64,000 nucleotides of DNA from Ruania albidiflava DSM 18029 (GTDB taxonomy: Bacteria; Actinomycetota; Actinomycetes; Actinomycetales; Beutenbergiaceae), in NCBI RefSeq assembly GCF_000421225.1, contig NZ_ATWL01000003.1, positions 62,001 to 126,000 on the forward strand, written 5' to 3'. Each line of letters begins with the position of its first letter. Positions within the stretch are counted from its first letter, which is position 1. Below, in pieces: positions 1 through 6,888 of this stretch. A program made the position numbers and the translations under genes. The notes beneath the pieces were generated by a model. It did no database searches, was not told where the DNA came from, and saw only the letters and a list, made by a program, of their open reading frames with translations.

Positions 1-12
1 CCTGCGCGCAGG

Positions 13-1077
13 TCAGCGGTACTGGGCGACCAGCGGACAGGTGAACGTGTCCCGCACGCCCAGGCCGACCTCGTTCAGGTGCCGGACGACGATCACGTAC
101 GAGGTCCACAGGCTGGTCTCGGTGTAGGTGACCGAGTGCTCGGCGCAGAACTTGCGCACCATCGGGGCGACCGCCCGCAGGTTCGGCCGCGGCATGTTCG
201 GGAACAGGTGGTGCTCCACCTGGAAGTTCAGCCCGCCCATGACCACGTCCACCCAACGCCCACCGGTGATGTTCCGGCTCATCAGCGTCTGCCGGCGGAG
301 GAAGTCCAGTCGCAGGTCCTTCGGCACGATCGGCATGCCCTTGTGGTTCGGCGCGAACGAGGCGCCCATGTACAGGCCAAACACTGCCAGCTGCACACCG
401 AGGAACGCAGCAGCAACCCCCGGGGACAGGACCAGGAACAGGAACGCGGGGAAGCCGAGCAGCCGTACGGCCAGTAGCGTGACCTCCAGCCCGCGCCGTT
501 TCAGCCGGTCCCGGCTGAGCACGCGACGGGTGCTGGTCACGTGCAGGTCCAGCCCCTCCAGGAGCAGCAGCGGGAAGAACGCCCACCCCTGCCGGCGCAC
601 GAACCAGTCGGTCACCGGGTGCCGGCGTGCATCGGCCTGCTCCGGGGTGAAGGACACCACCGGCAGATCGATGTCCGGGTCGGCACCGCGCTTGTTCGGG
701 TTCGCGTGGTGGCGGGAGTGCTTGCTCTGCCACCAGCCGTGGCTCAGGCCCACGAACAGGTTCGCCAGGATGAGCGCCGTCCAGTCGTTCCACTTTCCGG
801 AGGCGAAGATCTGCCGGTGCGCGGCGTCATGGCCGAGGAAGGCGATCTGGGTCATCAGGATGCCCATACCCGCGGCCACGGCCAGCTGCCACCAGGAGTC
901 ACCGACGAGAAGGATGACGCCGAAGGTCGCCAGGAACGCGGCTCCGGCGCCGGCTAGGCGGAGCCAGTAGTAGCCGTACCGGCGCTCCAGCAGGCCGGTG
1001 GTGCGGACAGCAGCAGTCAGTGCGGTGAACTGGCTGACGTGCCGGTCTCGGGGGCGTTCGGGTGCGGTGGCGGTCAT
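13..1077 (-). CDS. Membrane fatty acid desaturase
   Basis: This 354-residue integral membrane di-iron desaturase introduces a double bond into acyl chains, probably lipid-linked or acyl-CoA. Three histidine boxes are visible: HDAAH at 83-87, HSRHH at 120-124 and QVEHH at 286-290. The Gln in the third box is typical of linoleoyl-CoA/front-end (DesA3-like) desaturases. Hydrophobic segments lie near 43-60, 65-82, 100-113, 165-180 and 205-240. The ATG at 1077 is preceded by a good GGAGG ribosome site. A longer frame reaches 1191, but its Pro/Thr-rich extension has no start signal. The exact substrate and double-bond position cannot be read from sequence. It stands alone; cspA lies upstream in the same direction, and cold adaptation of membranes is a possible but unproven link. 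Confidence 0.9.
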   Translation of the reverse strand: MTATAPERPRDRHVSQFTALTAAVRTTGLLERRYGYYWLRLAGAGAAFLATFGVILLVGDSWWQLAVAAGMGILMTQIAFLGHDAAHRQIFASGKWNDWTALILANLFVGLSHGWWQSKHSRHHANPNKRGADPDIDLPVVSFTPEQADARRHPVTDWFVRRQGWAFFPLLLLEGLDLHVTSTRRVLSRDRLKRRGLEVTLLAVRLLGFPAFLFLVLSPGVAAAFLGVQLAVFGLYMGASFAPNHKGMPIVPKDLRLDFLRRQTLMSRNITGGRWVDVVMGGLNFQVEHHLFPNMPRPNLRAVAPMVRKFCAEHSVTYTETSLWTSYVIVVRHLNEVGLGVRDTFTCPLVAQYR

Positions 1078-1196
1078 GGTCGCCTCCAGGAGGGTGGGGT
1101 GGACCCGAACTGCGGGTCCGTCAAGAGGTCGGAGGCGTGCCGACGACGTCGTCGGTGGGGTGGTTGTGGGGTGGTCCAGGACCTCGTCCACCTGGG

Positions 1197-1227
1197 TGCC
1201 GGCAGCCCCGCTGAGGGGCCGCCGGCA
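1197..1227 (-). terminator. Hairpin after cspA
   Basis: Arms at 1197-1209 and 1215-1227 pair over 13 positions with one mismatch and a 5-base loop, starting 11 bases after the cspA stop. There is no U-tract. It is a likely transcript end or 3' stabiliser for the cold-shock mRNA. Confidence 0.6.
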
Positions 1228-1237
1228 GTGCGCTGGA

Positions 1238-1441
1238 TCAGAGAGCGCGGACGCTGGCGGCCTGCGGACCCTTCGGGCCCTGGGTCACCTCGAACTCCAC
1301 GCGCTGGTTCTCCTCCAGCGAGCGGTAGCCGTCGGCCTCGATGGCCGAGTAGTGCGCGAACACGTCCGCGCTGCCGTCCTCAGGGGCGATGAAGCCAAAG
1401 CCCTTCTCGGCGTTGAACCACTTCACAGTTCCTGTGGTCAT
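1238..1441 (-). CDS. cspA: Cold-shock protein, CspA family
   Basis: This 67-residue single cold-shock domain protein is an RNA chaperone binding single-stranded nucleic acid in the cytoplasm. It starts [18 protein letters not shown] and shows RNP1-like KGFGFI and RNP2-like VFAHYS; the usual Val-His-Phe is here Ala-His-Tyr. Length is standard. The ATG at 1441 has a strong TAGGAG site 7 bases upstream; longer versions of this frame are read-through of the leader. The upstream leader carries a terminator-like hairpin (see 1514-1553), suggesting post-initiation control. A hairpin follows the stop codon. Confidence 0.95.
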   Translation of the reverse strand: MTTGTVKWFNAEKGFGFIAPEDGSADVFAHYSAIEADGYRSLEENQRVEFEVTQGPKGPQAASVRAL

Positions 1442-1513
1442 GGGGTTTCTCCTACCAAATGTTCCAAGCCGACCGTCGGCCTGGGAAGCCACGGTGTCCG
1501 TCGACTTCATCTG

Positions 1514-1553
1514 GTGAAGAAAAACGCCCCGGAGCCTCGGCGGCTGGGGCGTT
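1514..1553 (-). promoter_or_regulatory. Terminator-like hairpin in the cspA leader
   Basis: Read on the minus strand, AACGCCCC (1553-1546) pairs with GGGGCGTT (1530-1523), with an inner AGCC/GGCT stem. The run TTTTTCTTC follows. This is a textbook intrinsic terminator shape. The nearest gene on the other side (1690) is divergent, so no minus-strand gene upstream needs terminating. It therefore lies in the 5' leader of cspA, about 80 bases before the start codon, and is best read as an attenuator or cold-responsive leader element. Its promoter was not located with confidence. Confidence 0.55.
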
Positions 1554-1689
1554 CGACGTTCGTTCACTGCAACCTTGTCTGTGAGTGTACATGGGATCCG
1601 GGGGAAGTGATAGTGCGCTGACGTGATGTGCGGCACGAGCTGGGCACGGAGTGTGCCGTCTCGCCGGGACAGCCCGGTAGATTCTTGCT

Positions 1690-2049
1690 GTGGCACGACG
1701 GCGGATCTCCCCTGGCGAAGGTCGGCGCGCCCTGGCGGCATGGCAGGGTGGGCAGGCGCAGCCTGCGCAGGTGCGCACGGCGGTGCGGTACACCCTCGAG
1801 GAGCTGGCCGAGCGGGTGCCGGGCACCTCGGTCGAGGTACGCGTACCGCCAGCGGGGGTGGTGCAGGTGATCGAGGGGCCCCGGCACACCCGCGGCACCC
1901 CACCGAACGTCGTGGAGACCGACCAGGACACGTGGTTGCGGCTGGTCACCGGTGACCTGACCTGGACGCAGGCGCTCGCCGCCGGGACCGTGGCCGCCTC
2001 CGGCCAGCGGGCCGACCTGGATGCCGTGCTACCCCTGTTCGTCCGCTAG
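1690..2049 (+). CDS. Sterol carrier family protein
   Basis: This 119-residue cytoplasmic protein belongs to the actinobacterial sterol-carrier (SCP2-like, MDMPI C-terminal type) group often found just upstream of purF. Its biochemical role is unknown. No membrane segment is visible. The sequence opens with a basic stretch ([13 protein letters not shown]) and ends in the SCP-type hydrophobic face ([11 protein letters not shown] to LPLFVR). The GTG at 1690 lies exactly 6 bases after TAGATT (1678-1683), so the mRNA is probably leaderless. Its TAG stop also forms the start of the -10 element of the next gene. Confidence 0.75.
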   Translation: MARRRISPGEGRRALAAWQGGQAQPAQVRTAVRYTLEELAERVPGTSVEVRVPPAGVVQVIEGPRHTRGTPPNVVETDQDTWLRLVTGDLTWTQALAAGTVAASGQRADLDAVLPLFVR

Positions 2050-2058
2050 CGTCGAGCC

Positions 2059-2535
2059 ATGAGCAGTGAGCAGGGCCGCGTCCCCGCCTCCGGGCCCTCC
2101 CCGGCCGAGGACGCTGTGGATCCGCACCTGGACGCTGATCGCGTCGCTGCTGCGCAGGAGCGCACCGACGGGCAGGACGATGCCCCTTCGGAGGCGGAGA
2201 TCACCGCCGCCGGCGGGAAGGTCGTGGGCGAGGCGCCGATCGCCGCCGTCGTGGACCCGTCCCGGGTACGGCGTGCCCCCCGGTACAAGCGGTTCGCCGT
2301 GCTCGGCGGTCTCCTCGGCGTGCTGATCGCTGCGATCGCCACCCCGCTCGCGAACTACGACAGCGAGCAGGCGATGATGCAGGGGGTCGGCTCGGGAACC
2401 CTCTTCCTGGTGCTCGCCGGCACTCTGGTGCCGTTCGGGATCCTGGTGAGCTGCGCCGTCGCGATGTTCAGCGACCGAGCGGCTCGGACACCGGAACGGG
2501 CGAAGAAGAAGCGGAAGACGAAGGAACCGCGATGA
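2059..2535 (+). CDS. Two-pass membrane protein, unknown function
   Basis: This 158-residue protein has an acidic, probably disordered N-terminal 70 residues, two membrane helices near 79-98 and 112-136, and a very basic C-terminal tail (PERAKKKRKTKEPR) predicted cytoplasmic. I recognise it only as a conserved type found between the sterol-carrier gene and purF in related actinobacteria. The ATG lies exactly 6 bases downstream of TAGCGT (2047-2052), whose TAG is the stop codon of the preceding gene, so it is probably leaderless with its own promoter. Confidence 0.75.
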   Translation: MSSEQGRVPASGPSPAEDAVDPHLDADRVAAAQERTDGQDDAPSEAEITAAGGKVVGEAPIAAVVDPSRVRRAPRYKRFAVLGGLLGVLIAAIATPLANYDSEQAMMQGVGSGTLFLVLAGTLVPFGILVSCAVAMFSDRAARTPERAKKKRKTKEPR

Positions 2536-2585
2536 GCGCGACCCGCGCAGCGCCTGCGCCGACGGGTCGATCACCCCGCACCGCT

Positions 2586-2634
2586 CCATCGGAGGTACGT
2601 GCGGCGGTCTGAGTAGTGGGCTCAGATGCGATGG
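2586..2634. repeat. TCGGAGGTA-type repeat, upstream of purF
   Basis: CCATCG/CGATGG outer arms (2586-2591, 2629-2634) and TCTGAG/CTCAGA inner arms (2608-2613, 2621-2626) form an imperfect hairpin. Its left side (2589-2613) closely matches the left side of the large palindrome at 11442-11506 (TCGGAGGTA..T.CGGCG.TCTGAG). It lies between the membrane protein gene and purF and may act as a transcript end. Confidence 0.5.
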
Positions 2635-2662
2635 GGCGGTGCCGGTGTGGGACGATAGGCCC

Positions 2663-4198
2663 GTGGTACGCGGTGACGGTCAGCTCACGCACGACATCCT
2701 CCCCGGAGAGAAGAGCCCGCAGGACGCCTGCGGTGTCTTCGGCGTCTGGGCCCCCGGCGAAGAGGTCGCCAAGCTCACCTACTTCGGGTTGTACGCCCTG
2801 CAGCACCGCGGTCAGGAGTCCGCCGGGATCGCCACCAGCAACGGGCAGCAGATCCTTGTCTACAAGGACATGGGGCTGGTCTCCCAGGTGTTCGACGACG
2901 TCGCGCTGAGCACCTTGACCGGGCACATCGCCCTGGGGCACACCCGCTACGCCACCACCGGCGCCCGCACCTGGGAGAACGCCCAGCCCACCCTCGGCCC
3001 CACCGCCTCGGGCACGCTGGCCCTGGGCCACAACGGCAACCTCACCAACACCCGCGCACTCATCCGCCTGGCCGCCGAGCGCTACGACGCCCAGCTGCCC
3101 GACGACGGCGCCGACTGCGCCTCGGACACCACTGTGCTCACGGCCCTGCTGCACGGCGACAGCGAGCACACCCTCACCGAGACCGCCCTGGACGTGCTGC
3201 CCCGGCTGCGCGGCGCGTTCTCCCTGGTGTTCATGACCGAGAACACCCTCTACGCCGCCCGCGACCCGCAAGGTATCCGCCCGCTGGTGCTCGGCCGGTT
3301 GGAACGCGGCTGGGTGGTGGCCTCCGAGACCGCCGCGCTGGACATCATCGGTGCCGCCTTCGTCCGGGAGATCGACCCTGGTGAGCTGCTGGTGATCGAC
3401 GCCGACGGGTTGCACTCCCAGCGTTTCGCCGAGGCCCGGCCGAAGGGGTGCGTCTTCGAGTACGTCTACCTGGCTCGCCCGGACACCACGATCGCCGGCC
3501 GCTCGGTGAACGCCGCCCGGGTGGAGATGGGGCGCGCGCTGGCCCGGGAGCACCCGGCTGAGGCGGACCTGGTGATCCCGGTGCCGGAGTCCGGCACTCC
3601 GGCGGCGATCGGCTACGCCACCGAGTCCGGCATCCCGTTCGCCCAGGGTCTGACCAAGAACGCCTACGTGGGCCGCACCTTCATCCAACCCAGCCAGACG
3701 ATCCGCCAGCTCGGTATCCGGCTCAAGCTCAACCCGCTGCGCGAGGTGATCAACGGCAAGCGGCTCGTGGTGGTGGACGACTCGATCGTGCGCGGCAACA
3801 CCCAGCGCGCGCTGATCCGGATGCTGCGCGAGGCGGGCGCCGCCGAGGTGCACGTGCGCATCTCCTCCCCGCCGGTGCAGTGGCCCTGCTTCTACGGCAT
3901 CGACTTCGCCTCTCGCTCGGAGCTGATCGCGAACGGGCTGGACGTGGCCGCGATCGGCCGCGGCCTCGGCGCCGACTCTCTCGGCTACATCTCCACCGAC
4001 GGGATGGTCGCCGCCACCGGCCAGCCACCCGACCGGCTGTGCACTGCCTGCTTCACCGGTACCTACCCCGTGCCGGTGGAGCGCGACCAGGCCGGTGACC
4101 TCGCCGGCCATCCTGACCTGCCGCTCGGTGCCCCCGAGGACGGCCTGCACTCGTTGTCCGTGTCCCAAGGCGGAGCTGGAGCGCTGCTGCACCCATGA
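2663..4198 (+). CDS. purF: Amidophosphoribosyltransferase PurF
   Basis: This enzyme makes 5-phosphoribosylamine from PRPP and glutamine, the committed step of de novo purine synthesis. An N-terminal Ntn glutaminase domain begins at Cys23 (in DACGVFGVWAPGEEVAKL), with the first 22 residues a likely processed propeptide. The C-terminal phosphoribosyltransferase domain carries the PRPP loop VVVDDSIVRGNT near 370. CPCFYG-type and LCTACF segments late in the protein are consistent with the Fe-S-cluster (Bacillus-like) class. I prefer the GTG at 2663 (511 aa): GACGAT lies 6 bases upstream, suggesting a leaderless start, and homologues begin close to this point. An earlier GTG at 2639 is possible. 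The stop overlaps purM by ATGA. Confidence 0.95.
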   Translation: MVRGDGQLTHDILPGEKSPQDACGVFGVWAPGEEVAKLTYFGLYALQHRGQESAGIATSNGQQILVYKDMGLVSQVFDDVALSTLTGHIALGHTRYATTGARTWENAQPTLGPTASGTLALGHNGNLTNTRALIRLAAERYDAQLPDDGADCASDTTVLTALLHGDSEHTLTETALDVLPRLRGAFSLVFMTENTLYAARDPQGIRPLVLGRLERGWVVASETAALDIIGAAFVREIDPGELLVIDADGLHSQRFAEARPKGCVFEYVYLARPDTTIAGRSVNAARVEMGRALAREHPAEADLVIPVPESGTPAAIGYATESGIPFAQGLTKNAYVGRTFIQPSQTIRQLGIRLKLNPLREVINGKRLVVVDDSIVRGNTQRALIRMLREAGAAEVHVRISSPPVQWPCFYGIDFASRSELIANGLDVAAIGRGLGADSLGYISTDGMVAATGQPPDRLCTACFTGTYPVPVERDQAGDLAGHPDLPLGAPEDGLHSLSVSQGGAGALLHP

Positions 4199-5316
4199 CT
4201 GAACCGACCCCTGCGATCACCTACGCCTCCGCGGGCGTGGACACCGAGGCCGGCGACCGGGCCGTGGAGCTGATGAAGGACGCCGTACGTGCCACCCACG
4301 GCCCCCAGGTGCTCGGCGGTGTCGGCGGCTTCGCCGGTCTGTACGACGCCTCGGCGCTCACCGGCTACCGCCGGCCGCTGCTGGCCAGCTCGACGGACGG
4401 GGTGGGTACCAAGGTCGCCATCGCCCAGGCGCTGGACCTCCACGACACCATCGGCTTCGACCTGGTCGGCATGGTCGTCGACGACATCGTGGTCGTCGGC
4501 GCCGAGCCGCTGATGATGACCGACTACATCGCCTGCGGGTCGGTCGTGCCCGAGCGGATCGCTGACATCGTCCGCGGGATCGCCGCCGCCTGCCAGGTGG
4601 CCGGGACCGCCCTGGTCGGTGGGGAGACTGCCGAGCACCCGGGTCTGCTCGGGCCGGCCGAGTACGACGTGGCCGGGGCGGCCACCGGCGTGGTCGAGGC
4701 CGACGACCTGCTCGGACCGGAACGGGTACGCGCCGGGGACGTGCTGGTGGCGCTCGGCTCCAGCGGACTGCACTCCAACGGCTACTCGCTGGTGCGCCGG
4801 GTGATCGAGGTCGCCGGGTGGCAGCTCGACCGGCAGGTGGACGAGCTGGGCCGCACCCTGGGCGAAGAGCTGCTCGAACCCACCCGCGTGTACGCCGCCG
4901 ACTGCCTGGCCCTCGCCCGCGACGAGGCGCCGCAGGTGCACGCGTTCACGCACGTGACCGGTGGCGGGCTGGCCGCCAACCTCGCCCGCGTGCTGCCCGC
5001 CGGGCTGGTGGCGGACGTCCGCCGCGACTCCTGGGTGGTCCCACCGGTGTTCGACCTGGTCCGCCGGCTCGGCTCGGTGCCGTGGGCCGACCTGCAGAAC
5101 ACCCTCAACCTGGGTGTGGGCATGGTGGCAGTCGTGGCCCCGGACGGCGTGGCGGCGACCCTGGCGGCTTGCGCAGAGCGCGGTCTGCCGGCCTGGGAGC
5201 TCGGCACAGTGCGTCCCGCCGCAGCGGTCCCAGAGCACGAGGCGCCGGTGGTCACCGGCACCAAGGGCGTGCAGGGTGGTGCGGTACGCCTGCTCGGGCA
5301 GTACCGCACCGGCTGA
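4195..5316 (+). CDS. purM: Phosphoribosylformylglycinamidine cyclo-ligase PurM
   Basis: This 373-residue AIR synthetase closes the imidazole ring of FGAM with ATP, giving AIR in purine synthesis. It has the PurM/SelD fold: ASSTDGVGTKVAIAQ near residues 63-77, VVGAEPLMMTDY near 100, GGETAEHPG near 142, and a conserved GGGLAANLARVLP in the C-terminal domain. Length fits the family. The ATG overlaps the purF stop by 4 bases (ATGA), so the two are translationally coupled. A short perfect hairpin straddles the stop codon (5307-5323). Confidence 0.96.
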   Translation: MTEPTPAITYASAGVDTEAGDRAVELMKDAVRATHGPQVLGGVGGFAGLYDASALTGYRRPLLASSTDGVGTKVAIAQALDLHDTIGFDLVGMVVDDIVVVGAEPLMMTDYIACGSVVPERIADIVRGIAAACQVAGTALVGGETAEHPGLLGPAEYDVAGAATGVVEADDLLGPERVRAGDVLVALGSSGLHSNGYSLVRRVIEVAGWQLDRQVDELGRTLGEELLEPTRVYAADCLALARDEAPQVHAFTHVTGGGLAANLARVLPAGLVADVRRDSWVVPPVFDLVRRLGSVPWADLQNTLNLGVGMVAVVAPDGVAATLAACAERGLPAWELGTVRPAAAVPEHEAPVVTGTKGVQGGAVRLLGQYRTG

Positions 5317-5323
5317 GCCGGTG
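5307..5323 (+). terminator. Hairpin straddling the purM stop
   Basis: CACCGGC at 5307-5313 pairs with GCCGGTG at 5317-5323 around a TGA loop that is the purM stop codon. No U-tract follows. It is a weak candidate for transcript end or ribosome-release structure. Confidence 0.35.
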
Positions 5324-5595
5324 ACGGCGCAGCTCGCCCCGTGCGCTCCAGCCACCACGGGTGGGCACGGGCACCCCGCACGAACGTCCGACGTCGCAGC
5401 TCACCTGGGCACGCGCCGCTGCGGTGCGTGCCGCCTGAGCAGCGCAGACCGAGGTGGGTCGAACCGCCCCGGTGCGCTCCGCCGTCGTGCTGCTGGACAG
5501 CGCAGACCGCGGTGCCGGATCAGGTCAGCATGCGCTCCGCCGCCGGCGGGCTGCCGACGACGTGACGATGGCCAGGTGAACGCGGAGCGCCGAGC
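5324..5595. other. Non-coding gap between purM and DUF3073
   Basis: About 270 bases between convergent genes with no supportable ORF. It contains scattered short direct repeats: CAGCGCAGACCG near 5440 and again near 5503, and TGCGCTCC three times. I see no tRNA, no clear terminator with a U-tract and no recognisable gene remnant. Confidence 0.4.
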
Positions 5596-5790
5596 TCAGC
5601 GACGACGGGACGGTGACGAGTGCCAGTCGTCTTCGTCCTCCGCGGGCGGAATCTCGTACCGGTCCGCGAGGTCGGTCTGGGTTGCAGAGGACAGCTCGCG
5701 TTCGAGTGCCTGGTAGTCCGTCTCGGGGCTGTAGTACTTCAGCTTCCGAGCGACCTTGGTCTGCTTTGCCTTCTGACGGCCGCGCCCCAT
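5596..5790 (-). CDS. DUF3073 protein
   Basis: This 64-residue small basic protein begins MGRGRQKAKQTKVARKLKYY and continues with SPETDYQALERELS, the signature of DUF3073. That family is restricted to actinobacteria and typically encoded just downstream of purM. Function is unknown. The N-terminus is Lys/Arg-rich and the C-terminus acidic then Ser/Arg-rich. The ATG at 5790 has a strong GGAGGGGG site; the longer frame to 5898 has no ribosome site and is rejected. Confidence 0.9.
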   Translation of the reverse strand: MGRGRQKAKQTKVARKLKYYSPETDYQALERELSSATQTDLADRYEIPPAEDEDDWHSSPSRRR

Positions 5791-5964
5791 GGCGTGACCC
5801 CCTCCACCTTCGGTGCCGGCGCCACATCGTCCGAAGACGTAGCGACACCGGGAATTGGTCATTTGTCGTGAGACAACCGTACCGCGAAGCACCCGCAAAG
5901 GGCGAACCCGCAGGGCGCGGACGGCACGTTGCCCGCAGTTATCTGTCTCAACAAACGAGACGTC

Positions 5965-6258
5965 TCACTTCTTCCTGCGGACGATGGCGGCTGTGGTGAT
6001 GGCGGCGGCCACCGCGGCGACGGCACCCAGGATGCCGAGCGCCTTCGGGTCCTTCGCCTTGACGTCGTCGGCGAACGACTTGCCCTGCGCGGTGACGTCT
6101 GCGAACTTCTGTCGCGCCTGGTTGCGGATCTCTTCGACCTGCCGGCGCGGATCCACACGGTCGGAGAGCTGGTCCACAGTGCGGGTGAGCTCCTCGCGGG
6201 TGCGCTGCAGGTCGGCCTCGATCTCCGCCACAGTGCGCTTCTTCGGTCGTTCGCTCAC
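5965..6258 (-). CDS. DUF3618 membrane-anchored protein
   Basis: This 97-residue protein has an N-terminal helical stretch with the DUF3618 pattern (IEADLQRTREELTRTVDQL, then VDPRRQ). One C-terminal membrane helix lies around 72-93, followed by RRKK. It is likely a membrane-tethered helical protein facing the cytoplasm. Its GTG start (6258) overlaps the stop of the Holin-X-family gene by 4 bases (GTGA), so the two form an operon. The pair is common in actinobacteria, but its role (envelope stress, membrane organisation) is not established. Confidence 0.85.
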   Translation of the reverse strand: MSERPKKRTVAEIEADLQRTREELTRTVDQLSDRVDPRRQVEEIRNQARQKFADVTAQGKSFADDVKAKDPKALGILGAVAAVAAAITTAAIVRRKK

Positions 6259-6662
6259 TTGGAGACCCCCTGCTTGATCGCCTGGACGTCCTTCATCACG
6301 CTCTCCTTGGGCTGAGGTGTCTGGCCGCGCTGCAGCATCGTCTTGCCGACCAGCGCCAGGATCGCGGTGATCACCAGCACAGCGCCAGCCACGATCAGCG
6401 CAGCGGCCCAGTACGGCAGCACCGTGGCCAGGCCGAACATCGCGGCGGTGAGCAGCCAGCCCAGGCCGAACAGGCCGAACACAGCGGCGCCGGCGAACAG
6501 GCCAGCACCGACGCCGACCGACTTGCCCTTCTCCGCGATCTGCGCCTGCAGCAGCTGCAGCTCGTCCCGCAGCAGCCTGGACAGGGAGTCGGTGAGCCTG
6601 CCCACCAACGCGCCGATCGAAGGTTCGGCCTCCCGTGGGGTGTTGCCCTTCGTCTCGCTCAC
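6255..6662 (-). CDS. Phage holin family protein (Actinobacterial Holin-X type)
   Basis: This 135-residue protein has an amphipathic N-terminal helix (SIGALVGRLTDSLSRLLRDE, 15-34), then two hydrophobic hairpins around 51-77 and 82-107. It matches the PF07332-type family called phage holin by name only. There are no phage genes nearby, so it is a cellular membrane protein. The GTG at 6662 follows GAGAGG at a suitable distance. It is translationally coupled to the DUF3618 gene. Confidence 0.8.
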   Translation of the reverse strand: MSETKGNTPREAEPSIGALVGRLTDSLSRLLRDELQLLQAQIAEKGKSVGVGAGLFAGAAVFGLFGLGWLLTAAMFGLATVLPYWAAALIVAGAVLVITAILALVGKTMLQRGQTPQPKESVMKDVQAIKQGVSK

Positions 6663-6884
6663 CGTGTCTCACCTCTCGCTGACGTCCCTCTGCATGCCGG
6701 TTCCTGGTCCACCGACACCTGCGATGCCCTTACCCAACCGTGCTACCGGAAGTTCGGCAACACGCAGTCTACGGAGACACCCGCTCACCCCACTACTTGA
6801 CCGACGAGATGAATTCATCGCGAGTTCGCCAAATCCACCCCACAGACAGGTCAGGCACGACTACCGTAGGCCGATGTCCATCAT
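6663..6884. promoter_or_regulatory. Divergent control region upstream of the secreted nuclease
   Basis: The gap separates the minus-strand envelope pair from the plus-strand nuclease. It holds a perfect 12-base palindrome, GATGAATTCATC (6808-6819), unusually AT-rich for this window. Further on, TACCGT (6862-6867) lies 6 bases before an ATG (6874) that opens a mini-ORF. The palindrome could be an operator for either direction; its protein is unknown. Confidence 0.4.
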
Positions 6885-6888
6885 GTGA
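6874..6888 (+). CDS. Leaderless mini-ORF before the nuclease gene
   Basis: ATG TCC ATC ATG TGA encodes only MSIM. Its ATG is 6 bases after TACCGT (6862-6867), the spacing of leaderless starts elsewhere in this window. Its TGA overlaps a GTG (6885) in frame with the nuclease (GTGA). This would couple nuclease translation to a leaderless mini-ORF. Expression is not proven. Confidence 0.35.
   Translation: MSIM

Noticed and set aside
2468-4192. A 574-codon open frame antisense to purF
   Set aside because: It is a shadow of codon bias: high-GC genes leave long open frames on the opposite strand. Its protein is low-complexity Gly/Val/His/Arg-rich, and purF on the other strand is unmistakable.
5596-5898. 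A 100-residue version of the DUF3073 protein
   Set aside because: The first 36 residues lack a start signal and are not part of the family; the strong GGAGG-type site precedes the ATG at 5790.
6255-6662. Prophage, because of a protein with the name phage holin
   Set aside because: The Holin-X-type family is a normal actinobacterial membrane protein paired with DUF3618; no phage structural, lysis or integrase genes are nearby.
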